From contig JAPLDQ010000046.1 in NCBI GenBank assembly GCA_026391675.1, positions 84,347 to 148,346 on the forward strand: DNA of 64,000 bases, in the 5' to 3' direction. The position numbers were made by a program, and so were the translations under genes. Below, one piece after another: positions 52,418 to 63,534 of this stretch. The stretch's first letter is position 1; each line of letters begins with the position of its first letter. The DNA comes from Bacteroidota bacterium. Lineage in GTDB: Bacteria; Bacteroidota; Bacteroidia; Bacteroidales; JACABE01. Below the pieces are notes generated by a model. It saw only the letters and a list, made by a program, of their open reading frames with translations. It made no database searches and had not been told where the DNA came from.

Positions 52418-55400
52418 TGCCCTGTTGTTGGGTTGGGTATATTTTGTCCTAACCAGAAATTGGCTAAACCATATTCTTCAATACCGATAAGAAATACCGA
52501 TAATGATGATGGATTACCGGAACAAACAGCACTTACACCATTTACATATAAACTGACAGCCGAGCTGGTACCCGGACCAAAAGTCACATTTGCCGAAGTA
52601 CCATTGTTTACAATGGTAACACCGGTACTTGGGATACATATCCAATTATAGGAAGTTGCATTTGTAATAGAAGGAACTGTATAAGTTTGAGTACTTCCCA
52701 TAGCAACATTAGTAGGTCCTGTAATTACACCTGCTGCTGCTACATTACAAATATTCAATGTTTTACATGATGTATCATTATGAACATAAGCATCATTTGC
52801 AAGTTTTGTCCAGGCACATAACGTAATTGATGTTCCGGTAGGGACTGCCATTTGTTGAGTAAAAGTATAGATTACTGAATCTCCTCCGGGTAAAATACCG
52901 GTCCATGTTTCAGTAACTGCAGGTTGAGCATTCCGCTGATAAACAACAGGAATTGAAGTTTGAGTGAGTAAACCATAATTTCTGATCATCACTTTTATTG
53001 TTTGTTGTGAATTGGCAGCAACATAATTATTGGGTTGAGTAATCTGGAAAACGCCAACATCATTTTGAGCCGGATTTACAACAACTGATTTACAGCTTTT
53101 ATCATTTTGGGTATAGGTATCCCCGGAAACTGAAGTATAAGCACAGATGGAAAAGTTTTGCAAGCCTGTCTGGAAGGTTTGTGTAAATGAATAATTGGCA
53201 GATGTACCCGGAGCCAATGGACCCGGCATTATAGCTGAAACTATTGCTCCCGTTCCCACCTGATATTTAAGCGGAATATTTGTTAATGAAGCTGCACCGA
53301 AGTTTTTAACGCTCACTGTTACAGTAATTATATCACCAACTGCAGCAGGGGATGTTGGAGTAACAATAGCTGTAACACCTGCATCTGCGGGTATAGGAGC
53401 CAGAGTTAATGCAACATCATCAATGGCCCAGCCTTTCATAGTTGCAGTATTTGTCCCTGACATAAAAACAAACCTGAACTGAACGGTATTACCAAGGTTA
53501 GCTAAATTTTTAACGCAATATTTAGATTGTTTCCAGCTTGTATCAATTCCAATCCAGTTATTAGCTGCATTATTATACCAGTATACAGCATTGGTGTCAT
53601 TCTGAATACCTATGGTATTCCATGCACCACCCAGGTCTTTGTATTCAATGTGTCCGTTGGCTCCATTGCCAAACTGCCGCCAATGCCAAAAACTTAAAGT
53701 ATCAGCCTGCATCATGGATATATCAAAAACAGGTGAATATAAAATACTGTAATTGTTTACTGGATAATTACCGCTCAGTTTTGTAGCCCATACATTTACC
53801 GGACTATGAGCAGCATTAAGCGATGCCGATGCTGAATTCGGCTGTCCCTGTTGCCATAAATTATTAAAAATCGTTCCATTTTCAGCGTCAGGAGCATACC
53901 AGAATTTATTGGTTTCAAAGTTATCTGTATAAGGCAAAGTTGCCAGATATTCCTTAAAAACATTGACACGCATAGTGTCATTTACAAAATTGGTATCTCC
54001 GCTTATCCCGTTTGTATAAGCTGTTAAATTATTTAAACCCGTATTCAGTGTTATTGTTTGCGTTACTGAATCCACAGCTAAATAAGACAATGAACCTGAC
54101 CAGTTATAGGTTATGGGTGAATTGGTGTTTAATTTATAATTGATATTGGCTGTAGTTAAAGCTGAACTACCAAAATTACGGATAAAAAACTCAGGGGTCT
54201 GGGTATTTGAGGAAGTATAGGGTATTAATGCATCAATACCTATTTTGCTGATACCGCCATCGTGTGGTATGGGTGGTATAATTTTTATTGTATAATCTTC
54301 CGTTTCACCATAATCATAGGTTCCGCAAGGCAAAGTATTTGCTGCTGTGCCGTCTTCTCTCAGCACAACACGCATTCTGCAATATCCAATAGTAGCTGTT
54401 AATGGGACTGTAACATATCCGCTTATGGTTGAAACTGAATTTCCGTAATAATTCCCGCCAAAAACCTGTTCAGTATTCACATCCCAGATACCGTCGTTAT
54501 TATAGTCAATAAAAACATTGATATAACCGCTATAACTTCCTGAAGAGAATATCGCACTTACACTTATCGGAAATGTTTTACCGGGTTGAATCTGAGCAGG
54601 AGCCAAAGCAGTAAAATCACTGTATTGTTTGTTTGCATTCAGATTGCCCAAAACCGGCAATGGATTTCCATTATTAATTCCGGCAAAAGTAAGATTTCCG
54701 ATATCATCGTCGCTGCTAAAGTTTGCAGATGAAATACAATAAACAGGAGAATTATTTACTATTGTTTTATGAACTGTATCATTCTGATGGGTTGGATCTG
54801 CTGTTACGTCAGTCCATGCCATTAAACTAAAACTTTGAGGTTGGGTAACTGCACTTAAATCAACAGTCTGACTAAAAGTATAGGACATCACACTTCCTGA
54901 AGCCAGTGTTGCAGAAATATTTTCACTCACAACAGCATTTTGTCCCAATTTATATTTTACAGGGAAATTGCTGATACTGTTTAATCCGAAGTTTTTTACC
55001 ATCACCTTAACGGTATCGTGAGTAGTTAAATTGATGCCTGTAACAGGTGAAACGATAGCAACAACTCCCGCATCAATAGCAGGTTGTGCACCAACAGTTA
55101 CAATTACCGGTATGCGCTGACTGAAACATCCTGGAATAATTCCTGAAATTTTAATATTTGGTCGGAATGTTGATAAATATCCATTTCCGGCAGGTGGAAT
55201 ATTATCAGCTGTAAAATACTGATGCGAACCTAAAGCTGAAGAAGAATAATTGAAACGCGGAGCTGGAACAGCCCCTGTTCCGCTGTAATTTGCTTCGCAT
55301 AACACCATCAGATTATCAGCAGTATAATCAAATGTAGTTGATAATTGAATGGATTGCCAGCCAACAGTATTAAATTGTTGTGAGGCATCATAAACCAGGG

Positions 55401-58400
55401 TGGCATTATTAATTAAATGGGCCCAGGTATCAGCAGTCATTATAGAGTTTGCTGTCTGAACCAGATAAATTCTTACAGGAATATTCAGATTGCTTGCATT
55501 GGAAACATACCATTGCAGTTGATTAATAATTCCGTAGCCACCTATTTCACTGGACTTATATATTGAAGCACTACGTGTAAAGCCCCAGTTGGTCGAAAAA
55601 GGATAAGCCTGTGTATTGGCTGCTGTTCCTATGGAAGCATTATAAATATTCGTTGTGTTTGCTTCTACATAAAAGGTATCAGTAGCAAACAGCATGGGAG
55701 TTACATAAGGACTCCCTGTAAATACTGCTGTTGTTGCATTGATGGTATCAAACCATTTAATCGGATCATTGGTAACAGAAGTTGCTATTAAATTAGCTGC
55801 AGTTGCATAAGGTATAGTTACATTTGAAGTTACAGGATTAGCAGGTATATGCAATGATTTAACAGTAACTGAGCTGCTATCGTTTCCATGTACATTATCA
55901 TTTGTTAACGTAAGCCAGGTTTTAATCTTATACATAGAATCCGCATTGTTGACGGCTAAATTAACAGCTGTGGCAAATGTAAACAGATAGTTACCACCAA
56001 CAGGAATAGAAGCAGTAACTGATTCAGTAACGATGGCAGTTCCTCCTGTTTTTTGATAGGAAGCAGTTAATCCACTGTTAATAGGCATTATTCCATTATT
56101 ATGAATTAATACCTTAACATTATCTGTTGTTAATGCACATCCTCCCTGAATTGGAGTAGTTGAAACCAACTGGGCATCATACAATGGAGTACCTGTAAAA
56201 GTCTTACAGCTTTGGTCATTAAAGGTATAAGTATCTCCACTTAATGTAGTATAAGCACAAATGGTATTATTGCCTGCCTGCACCGTCATGTTTGCAGGGA
56301 AAGTAACGGTATCGACAGCCATTGATGCAAGATTACCCGTATAAGTATAATTAACCGGAGTATTATTGTTTAAAATATAGCTTATCGTCATCGAAGTAAT
56401 CGGACTGGTACCGAAGTTTTTAACAGCAACTTTTACAGCAATACTGGCAGCTTCAGATTCAACAGCAGCAGGACGACTGATAAACGTTACCCCTGCATCG
56501 TGCTGCAGTAAGGTAACCTCATCAGCACCAATTGTTGGATGAAGCACATCTCTGGCAGCTCCGTCAATATCATCATTAATAGCAGTTACAGGAGTTCCCA
56601 GCAAACTTAAAACTGTTGATAATAAGTGTAAATCAGTTGCTGAAGTATAAGATGGATTCAATGATACAGAATTTAAATCCATAGCACTTATTGCCTGCAA
56701 ACTGCTTAAACTGCTGATATTTCCACTCCAATAACCCAGAACTGAACCAGTTGTAAAAATATTATTGTAGTTTGACTGTACAATAGCTGCAGGTGTTTGA
56801 ATATAATAAGCAAAACCACCGGCTGAATTGACAAAATTATTATTTAAAAATCTGAGGTCTGAACCACCCCCGGCAACATATAAGGCATGGCTATTAGTTA
56901 ATGAAGGAGACAGGGTATTTAAAGAGTTATAATAATAATTCTGAAATGCTGAATACGCAGAATATATACCATAATTGGTAGATGTTGTTGTTCCTCCGCT
57001 AAGCGATATCATATTATTGGCAATTAAACCACGGGCAGTTGTTGTTCCCAGACAACTATAGAGATATAGTCCGTACTGTGAACCGGGATTATTAAGAATA
57101 ATTTTATTCTTCAATATCTGTATCGCATTATTATTGTATGCAATATTTAATCCATAGATATTTGTATTGGATGAATTTGAACTGATTTCATTTCCAATAA
57201 TTTTTATTGAATCCTCATACCAGGAATAAATACCATTACCATAAAAATCTGAAATTTTATTTCCGATAATTTCAGTTCCCTTTTTCAGACTTGAAGTACT
57301 GACACCATTGGTCGTAATACCATTATTACCATTGATAATTTTATTGTATTGGTATTTATTATAGTAATTTGGAGTAGAGATATCATTTATTCCTGAATTG
57401 GAATACAATGCATTTCCGGTCTGCATCTCAATACTATTATTTGATATAATATTATTACATGCACCATTATCCAGCACTATTACACTTCCATAATTTGTAC
57501 TTAATGTTTTTAATGTTATTCTTTCAATTCTGATATAATCGGCACTATCAAGTTTTAAAATATAATTCGTGTTTGAGCTGACTGGTGTAAATTGTACTTT
57601 TACTTTTGTAGAGTCATTGCTGGCTGAACGGAAAGTAATGGTATTTGATGCAGAAGCTCCAATAATTTCAGGAATTCTGATTTGTTCATTATAGGTGCCA
57701 ATATCTGCTAAAAATACTACACTTCCGCAAACACCGCCAATTTTCAATGCATTTACTGCAGCATTAAATGTTGGAAAATCATGAAAATTACCTCCGGTTG
57801 TATCACCTATTGTATAATTTCCATTCATACAGGAAGTAAAACAAGTTGAAGCTAAAGTATCATTAGAATTTGTGCTGTCAATTAAAACACTGTTTGGATT
57901 TTTTGTCCAGGCTTTTATACAATACAATCCTCCGCTGAAGGTTACATTGCTTATTGTGACTGTTGAATCTGATCCACCTGATATATTTCCTGTAAAATGA
58001 TAATCCGGTTTTACAATATTGTTCAACGTCCATGAAACGGTTACTGATGTTAAATTGGCCTGACCATAATTTTTTATTTTAACCTTTACAGGTGTTGAAA
58101 TCCCTGAAGGTGTTGAACCGGATGGATTTACCAGCGCTGTAATACCGGCATCATTTTGAGGAGGGAGGCTTACATTCACAATAACAGGAACTCTGGGTGA
58201 ACTGGTACATCCCTGATGTACACTGTTTAACTTAATATTGGGTCTTTTACTAAATACTGATGGTGTTCCATTTGAAGTGCAAACACCGCCATAATTATAA
58301 TAATAGCTCAAAGTTGACACAAAAGATGTAGCAGTTTGATTTACAACAGCATGAGCACCTGAGAAATCAGAGCCTGAAGTATAATTATCAAAACAAGTTT

Positions 58401-61400
58401 GAATAATAACATTACTTACACCATCCCAATAAACGGGAGTAGTAAAATTATGTATATTCCATCCAACATTATCAATATAGTGCGGTGTAAAATAAACCGA
58501 AGTCAATCCTTGAATAAATGAAGTTAAAGAAGAAACTGCAGTAAATCCGACACTTATATTAAAATTTTTCATGTGTGATCCTGTTGCAGGAACACCATAT
58601 ATAGTAGGTGTAGATGGCGTAACAACATCAAATCCAACAGAAGTAAGCATACCCGGCTGTATACCCATAGCCTGTAATTCTGAAGCTAAAATCAGATATT
58701 GCTCTTTGGCTCCTGAATTATAATTTCCATAAGGAGTTGGATAGGTCTGATAGTTATTGTTTAAAGTTCCGGTTCCAAAAATTGAGGAAACTATATAATC
58801 ATTATTCACATCAACATAAAAAGTATCTGTAGCATAAAGAAGCGGTGTTATAAACGGAGACCCCTGCCCTATGCTGATACCACCGGTCGGTTGATTGTAC
58901 CAGTTTATATTGCCATTGGTTGTTAAAGCTGATAATGTGGCAGGATACCCATTGTATATATTTACATTGCCGGCAACAGGTAATGCAGGTGATAAACGTG
59001 ATAATACTGAATCTTTTACCAAAGTATCATTGCTGTGCAGCACATCTCCGGTTGTTAAAACAACTGCTGTAATCTTTATATAGCGGTCAGCCAGAGGTGC
59101 TGAAAAATTAGCCGGGGCATTAAAAGTATATTGAACCGTATCATGAGGTTGAATTGTGATATTTAATGCTTCAGGCGTAATAAAGTTTCCGTTATCGAGT
59201 TTATATTTTAGGGTTGTATTTGTACTGTTCAGCGGATTACTTCCATGATTGAATATTTTTATCTTAACGGGCACCTGATACAAAGCACAACCACTGGGAA
59301 CTGTAATTTCAGAAATACCGGACTGATACGCAGGTACAGTTACATTAGCAATTATTGGAACCCTGTTACTAGCACAACCGGCATTTGAAACACTGATTTT
59401 AATATCCGGACGCAGGGCAGTAATAAAACCTGTACCCTGACTTTGCGCATTATTGGCTGTTGTATACTGATGATTACCTGTTACGGAGGAAGTATAGGCA
59501 AAATTAGGAGATGTAATTCCTGAACCTCCGTAATTGGCTTCACAAAGCACCAATAAGTTACCCGATGAATATTGGAATGGCGTTGTTAAATTTATAGATT
59601 TCCATCCGGCATTTGCAAATGTTTGAGTGCCATCATAAACCAGAACAGCGCCACTTATTAAATTAGACCAGGTATCTGTTATTGTTGTATTTTGTGAAAT
59701 TTGATTTAAGTAAATTTTTACCGGGAGATTTATTGTTGATGGATTAATAACATTCCATGCCAGTTGAGTTATCGTTCCATAACCACCTATTTCAGCATTC
59801 AGATAGGTTGAAGCACTTGTTGTATAACCCCAGCTTGAATTAAAAGGATAGGTTTGATTCATAGTGTTTGTTCCAATTGTTGCTGTGAACAAACTATTGG
59901 TATTGGCTTCAACATAAAACGTATCTGTTGCCAGCAAATAGGGTGTAATGAATGAAGGTCCTGTATGCAATACATTGGTGTTTGCAATTGAATCATACCA
60001 AAAAACTGGTTTATTTGAAACAGCATTTAAAGTTACCGTTGTACCATAAAGCGTACTGGCATTGGTAACTGTGGGCGCAGTTGGCATAAGCCTTGATGCC
60101 AGTGAAATCAAATTACTTGAGTCGTTGGCATGGGCATAATCACCGCTAACATCTGTCCATACTCTGATTTTAAAAGTGGTATCATTAAAAGTAACAGAAG
60201 ATACCGCTAAATTTGCTTTTGTATTAAAAGTAAAATGTATAGTGTCACCTGAATTAATGGTTCTGTTTACGGTTTCAGAAATTATATTTGAATTATCAAT
60301 TTTATAGCGGGCAGTCATGGTGTTTGGTAAAATATTGCTGATACCAACATTTTTAATAATCATAGCTATATCTTCAGTTGAAGACAGACCGCAATTTGAA
60401 TTAGGTTTTAAAAATCCGGTAAAAGCAGCATCAACCAATGGAGGAATAAATTCGTCAGCACCAATACATGGAGGATTCAAACGCATTGTACCATCAATAT
60501 CTGTAGTAACATCAGTAAGATTAATTCCTTTTCCTTTAAGTAATCCATTATAGGTATGCAAATCTGTTAAACTGTTGAAAACAGGATTTACAGAAATTGA
60601 GTTTGAATCTTTTAAACTACCGCTAACTAATGATGCAAGATTTGGATAAGCAGTTGTATTCCAATAGGCAAAACTTGCAGCAGTTGAATAAAAATTATTA
60701 TAATCCGAAGCAACTACTGAAGTTCCTTCAACATAAACAGGATATTTATTACTTTGTAAATTATTATTTTTTAAATCAATCCCGGAACAGGAACTGGCAA
60801 TATTGACAGCCCTTGTATCTGTAGCACTAAAACCATTGGAATTAACAGAATTAGCGTATACCTTATATTTTGTAACTGTATTTAAACGAATGCCATAAGC
60901 AAAACCTGAACCATTCAATATACTTACAAAGTTGTTTGCAATTAATCCTTTTGTGGTATCTGTAGAAATTGAATTTTCTATAAGGATAGCATACATATTG
61001 GTACCTCCGCTCAGGATTAATGTATTTTTTGTAACTGTATTTAATATATTTCCATATTGTAAATAAATACCATATTTATTTACAGTTAAGATGGATAACA
61101 AAATTGAATTTGAATCAATTAAGCAAGAATCAACATATTGTGCATAAATACCATATAATACAGCATTGTAGATCTGATTATTTTTAATTACAGTTTTTGT
61201 TAATTTTGCAGAAGATGTACCTTTTATTGAAATAGCATAAGAACCTTGTTCAATACGGTTTCCTGCAATCAGGTTACCGGTATTTACCAATGTACTTCCT
61301 TCAATATTAATAAGTGATTGCGTTGAGGATGCTCCACTATTGCCTACAAAAAAGTTCCCGGTAAACTTGTTATAGCATGCACCATTCGAAAGCACTACTG

Positions 61401-63534
61401 CAGTAGAATAAACCGGATCTGAGGGAAAAAATTTAATATTCTTAAAACTAATATAATCTGCACCATTCAATTTAACAATCCAGTTGGCAGCACTTGTAGA
61501 TGCATGATTCAAAACAACAGCAGTACTGTCGTTGTTGACAGACTGGAAAGTTATGGTATTGCTTGCCGAAGCTCCCGCAATCTCAGAGATTGTAAGCTGG
61601 TCAGAATAGATTCCCGGATTTACATTAAATATAACCGGCGCACTAATCCCGCATTGTGATAAGCCTACCAGAACATCATTAAAAGTCTGGAAATTAGCAG
61701 TTATTCCGCCTACAGTATAACTACCGCTTAACGGACCTGCACAGGCATAAAATGAGCAATAAGCTGTATCGTTAATATTATTCTGATCGATACTGTCATT
61801 TGGCAAAGCCGTCCAAACTTTCAATGTATGTAATCCAACCGCCAGATTCAGATTTCCGGCAATATAGGAAGTTGTAGAATCTTTCATTAAACTACCAGTC
61901 CAAATGGTAGAAACAGCTGTATTTCCATCCAACATGTAATAAACACGGGTTTTAGTCAACAGCGCAGACCCGGAATTTTTGATATTAACATTTACATTGA
62001 AAGCAGATCCGGCATTTACATTTCCTGAAGGATTTGTAATTTGAGCTATCCCGGCATCCTGTGTAAGTATTGGAGGTGAATAAAATCCAACCGTAATATT
62101 GGGTCTGGAAGTATTAACAGTACCTGTAGAAGTAAGACTTGAAGCGAAATATTGATGTGCTCCTGTTGAAAAATAAAATGAAGGGGTCACTCCTGCTCCA
62201 CCAGCACCACCATAATTGGCTTCGCATAAAACAATTAAATTGCCGGAATTGTAATTAAAAGGAGTAGTAAGTGCAATTGTCTTCCAACCCGTAACATTAA
62301 ATGATTGAGAACCATCATAAACCAAAGTTGCTCCGTTTATTAAATTTGCCCATGTATCAGCAGCCATAGTTGTAGCAGTAGTTTGCCTGATATAAATTTT
62401 TATTGGAATAACTGCTGATTGGGCAGTAGATACATTCCACATCAACTGGGTTATCAGTCCGAATCTATTAATAGTAGAAGCAGGATATAATGAAGCACTT
62501 TTTGTATTGTCAGCATTTGATTTAAAAGGATAGTTTTGTGTGGATGTACCCGTACCTATAATTACATTTCCTCCGTTAATATATTTTGTGAAAAAGGAAA
62601 AATAGCCTGATGTGGGTTTATATGTTAAATTGTGTGCAAGAGAAGCATCTCTGGCGACGATATAATAGCTAACAGGTTTTCCGTATCCAACATAAGGAAT
62701 TCCAGCGGTATATAAACTATCAATGGTTGATGATTTTTGCATACCTGATTGTACAAATGCATCATTTCCTGCCTTGTACATAATATATACCGTATCAATA
62801 CCTGAAGCATCTTTTACGTAAGCTGAAACATTGTATGGACCGCCATAATATGCAGTATCAGTAGGATATGATATCATATTTACAACCGGAGGTATCAATT
62901 CTGATATGCTGGCGTTTACTTTAATATCATCCAGTAACCAGCCATATCTGCCTGAACCGAGCGTATTTCCGCTACCTGAAAATTTGAATCTTATTTTTAC
63001 ATTTGCCTGATTGCCTGCAATACCTGAAATATCAAAGGATTCTGATTTCCACCAGGCATTTGTTGGTTTTGTTATGGTATCACCAGCAAGCCAGTCATTA
63101 TATGAACTTTCTGAAAATTTTGAAATACCTCCGATAGTAATTAATGAACCGCTTCCCTGATAATAATTTGCTGTAACGGCTATCCAGTTGGTACCTCCGT
63201 CAACGGAAACTTCAATTTGACCACCATCAGTATAATACAATTTACAGATTTGTGCAAATTGAAGATATACAGCACTATAACCAGACGTACTAAACGAATT
63301 GGTTGTTAAATATACTGTTTTACCTGTCTGCAGGATATTTGAATCAGCACGTAATCCGGAATTTTTCAGATTAGTTGAAATGGACCAGGGATTTCCACCC
63401 ACAGGATCAGTAGAGCTAATAACACTATCGCCCAATGAAGGGAGTTCAAAATCTTCGTGAAAAACAATAACAGATTGTGCCGGCAAGTAAACTGAAAAGC
63501 AAACTCCAATAAAAAATAAGATAAATTTTTTCAT
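52387..63534 (-). CDS. Third giant T9SS-type multidomain protein, frameshifted before the sorting domain (3715 residues)
   Basis: Signal peptide (MKKFILFFIGVCFSVYLPAQ), MAM/anchor-J-like domain, Ig-like domain, GTGT module (about 320-505), CARDB, beta-helix 1 (603-1030, ending IGADEF), CARDB, three Ig_7-like domains spread through the middle that carry inserted GTGT/YPTPYG modules, CARDB, beta-helix 2 (1902-2335), CARDB repeats, a GEVED domain (about 2928-3081, IDYNNDGIWD and YDYGETEDYTI), CARDB, MAM-like domain (3201-3378), two CARDB and a PKD-like domain. The frame then ends in NPTTGQQPNNRANKY because of a 19-bp tandem duplication; the sorting domain follows out of frame. Related to the two other giants but more diverged and with only two beta-helices. 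If truly shifted, the product would not be exported by T9SS. Confidence 0.85.
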   Translation of the reverse strand: MKKFILFFIGVCFSVYLPAQSVIVFHEDFELPSLGDSVISSTDPVGGNPWSISTNLKNSGLRADSNILQTGKTVYLTTNSFSTSGYSAVYLQFAQICKLYYTDGGQIEVSVDGGTNWIAVTANYYQGSGSLITIGGISKFSESSYNDWLAGDTITKPTNAWWKSESFDISGIAGNQANVKIRFKFSGSGNTLGSGRYGWLLDDIKVNASISELIPPVVNMISYPTDTAYYGGPYNVSAYVKDASGIDTVYIMYKAGNDAFVQSGMQKSSTIDSLYTAGIPYVGYGKPVSYYIVARDASLAHNLTYKPTSGYFSFFTKYINGGNVIIGTGTSTQNYPFKSNADNTKSASLYPASTINRFGLITQLMWNVSTAQSAVIPIKIYIRQTTATTMAADTWANLINGATLVYDGSQSFNVTGWKTIALTTPFNYNSGNLIVLCEANYGGAGGAGVTPSFYFSTGAHQYFASSLTSTGTVNTSRPNITVGFYSPPILTQDAGIAQITNPSGNVNAGSAFNVNVNIKNSGSALLTKTRVYYMLDGNTAVSTIWTGSLMKDSTTSYIAGNLNLAVGLHTLKVWTALPNDSIDQNNINDTAYCSFYACAGPLSGSYTVGGITANFQTFNDVLVGLSQCGISAPVIFNVNPGIYSDQLTISEIAGASASNTITFQSVNNDSTAVVLNHASTSAANWIVKLNGADYISFKNIKFFPSDPVYSTAVVLSNGACYNKFTGNFFVGNSGASSTQSLINIEGSTLVNTGNLIAGNRIEQGSYAISIKGTSSAKLTKTVIKNNQIYNAVLYGIYAQYVDSCLIDSNSILLSILTVNKYGIYLQYGNILNTVTKNTLILSGGTNMYAILIENSISTDTTKGLIANNFVSILNGSGFAYGIRLNTVTKYKVYANSVNSNGFSATDTRAVNIASSCSGIDLKNNNLQSNKYPVYVEGTSVVASDYNNFYSTAASFAYWNTTAYPNLASLVSGSLKDSNSISVNPVFNSLTDLHTYNGLLKGKGINLTDVTTDIDGTMRLNPPCIGADEFIPPLVDAAFTGFLKPNSNCGLSSTEDIAMIIKNVGISNILPNTMTARYKIDNSNIISETVNRTINSGDTIHFTFNTKANLAVSSVTFNDTTFKIRVWTDVSGDYAHANDSSNLISLASRLMPTAPTVTNASTLYGTTVTLNAVSNKPVFWYDSIANTNVLHTGPSFITPYLLATDTFYVEANTNSLFTATIGTNTMNQTYPFNSSWGYTTSASTYLNAEIGGYGTITQLAWNVINPSTINLPVKIYLNQISQNTTITDTWSNLISGAVLVYDGTQTFANAGWKSINLTTPFQYSSGNLLVLCEANYGGSGITSPNFAYTSSVTGNHQYTTANNAQSQGTGFITALRPDIKISVSNAGCASNRVPIIANVTVPAYQSGISEITVPSGCALYQVPVKIKIFNHGSNPLNSTNTTLKYKLDNGNFITPEALNITIQPHDTVQYTFNAPANFSAPLADRYIKITAVVLTTGDVLHSNDTLVKDSVLSRLSPALPVAGNVNIYNGYPATLSALTTNGNINWYNQPTGGISIGQGSPFITPLLYATDTFYVDVNNDYIVSSIFGTGTLNNNYQTYPTPYGNYNSGAKEQYLILASELQAMGIQPGMLTSVGFDVVTPSTPTIYGVPATGSHMKNFNISVGFTAVSSLTSFIQGLTSVYFTPHYIDNVGWNIHNFTTPVYWDGVSNVIIQTCFDNYTSGSDFSGAHAVVNQTATSFVSTLSYYYNYGGVCTSNGTPSVFSKRPNIKLNSVHQGCTSSPRVPVIVNVSLPPQNDAGITALVNPSGSTPSGISTPVKVKIKNYGQANLTSVTVSWTLNNIVKPDYHFTGNISGGSDSTVTISNVTFSGGLYCIKAWTKNPNSVLIDSTNSNDTLASTCFTSCMNGNYTIGDTTGGNFHDFPTFNAAVNALKIGGVCGSVVFLADIGTYNEQIRIPEIIGASASNTITFRSASNDSTKVKVQFTPVSSNTNYILKLDSADYIRIERITLKTLSTNYGSVIVLDNGACNNIISNNSIEMQTGNALYSNSGINDISTPNYYNKYQYNKIINGNNGITTNGVSTSSLKKGTEIIGNKISDFYGNGIYSWYEDSIKIIGNEISSNSSNTNIYGLNIAYNNNAIQILKNKIILNNPGSQYGLYLYSCLGTTTARGLIANNMISLSGGTTTSTNYGIYSAYSAFQNYYYNSLNTLSPSLTNSHALYVAGGGSDLRFLNNNFVNSAGGFAYYIQTPAAIVQSNYNNIFTTGSVLGYWSGNISSLSSLQAISAMDLNSVSLNPSYTSATDLHLLSTVLSLLGTPVTAINDDIDGAARDVLHPTIGADEVTLLQHDAGVTFISRPAAVESEAASIAVKVAVKNFGTSPITSMTISYILNNNTPVNYTYTGNLASMAVDTVTFPANMTVQAGNNTICAYTTLSGDTYTFNDQSCKTFTGTPLYDAQLVSTTPIQGGCALTTDNVKVLIHNNGIMPINSGLTASYQKTGGTAIVTESVTASIPVGGNYLFTFATAVNLAVNNADSMYKIKTWLTLTNDNVHGNDSSSVTVKSLHIPANPVTSNVTIPYATAANLIATSVTNDPIKWFDTINATTAVFTGSPYVTPMLFATDTFYVEANTTNIYNASIGTAANTQAYPFSTNWGFTRSASIYKSSEIGGYGIINQLQWYVSNASNLNIPVRIYLVQTANSIMTADTWAHLINNATLVYDASQQFNTVGWQSIQLSTTFDYTADNLMVLCEANYSGTGAVPAPRFNYSSSALGSHQYFTADNIPPAGNGYLSTFRPNIKISGIIPGCFSQRIPVIVTVGAQPAIDAGVVAIVSPVTGINLTTHDTVKVMVKNFGLNSISNFPVKYKLGQNAVVSENISATLASGSVMSYTFSQTVDLSAVTQPQSFSLMAWTDVTADPTHQNDTVHKTIVNNSPVYCISSANFSSDDDIGNLTFAGINNGNPLPVLGNLNANKQYSDFTALAPAQIQPGKTFPISVSAIFSSGSYSGYINVFIDYNNDGIWDVNTEQVFGGNYYGNSVSTISGYVTVPLTATIGYCRMRVVLREDGTAANTLPCGTYDYGETEDYTIKIIPPIPHDGGISKIGIDALIPYTSSNTQTPEFFIRNFGSSALTTANINYKLNTNSPITYNWSGSLSYLAVDSVTQTITLNTGLNNLTAYTNGISGDTNFVNDTMRVNVFKEYLATLPYTDNFETNKFWYAPDAENGTIFNNLWQQGQPNSASASLNAAHSPVNVWATKLSGNYPVNNYSILYSPVFDISMMQADTLSFWHWRQFGNGANGHIEYKDLGGAWNTIGIQNDTNAVYWYNNAANNWIGIDTSWKQSKYCVKNLANLGNTVQFRFVFMSGTNTATMKGWAIDDVALTLAPIPADAGVTAIVTPTSPAAVGDIITVTVSVKNFGAASLTNIPLKYQVGTGAIVSAIMPGPLAPGTSANYSFTQTFQTGLQNFSICAYTSVSGDTYTQNDKSCKSVVVNPAQNDVGVFQITQPNNYVAANSQQTIKVMIRNYGLLTQTSIPVVYQRNAQPAVTETWTGILPGGDSVIYTFTQQMAVPTGTSITLCAWTKLANDAYVHNDTSCKTLNICNVAAAGVITGPTNVAMGSTQTYTVPSITNATSYNWICIPSTGVTIVNNGTSANVTFGPGTSSAVSLYVNGVSAVCSGNPSSLSVFLIGIEEYGLANFWLGQNIPNPTTGQQPNNRANKY
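52398..52435. repeat. 19-bp perfect tandem duplication causing a frameshift
   Basis: TTGCCCTGTTGTTGGGTTG occurs at 52398-52416 and again, unchanged, at 52417-52435. Nineteen bases shift the frame by one. The short paralog carries a single copy of this sequence at its matching position. Confidence 0.92.

Larger units (their letters stand above)
52185..52435 (-). pseudogene. Out-of-frame T9SS sorting domain of the third giant gene
   Basis: The frame gives NPTTGQTSIEYMLPSSGEVK, FYIMNLYGQTLYSF, AGRHMLNLDLHDFSAGIYYY and KGKRLVKKMVVNK, an intact type A sorting domain. It is placed one frame off the 3715-residue reading frame by a 19-bp tandem duplication at 52398-52435. Without the duplication the protein would continue as GQNIPNPTTGQTSIEY, exactly the linker expected from the paralogs. 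The domain sequence itself shows no decay. Confidence 0.8.

Noticed and set aside
52387..52435. Programmed ribosomal frameshifting at the giant gene 3' end
   Set aside because: No slippery heptamer or downstream pseudoknot is evident, and the exact 19-bp duplication explains the shift by itself.
23158..63534. Many small plus-strand frames within the giant genes
   Set aside because: Antisense shadows of repetitive Thr/Asn/Tyr-rich coding sequence, with no independent support.
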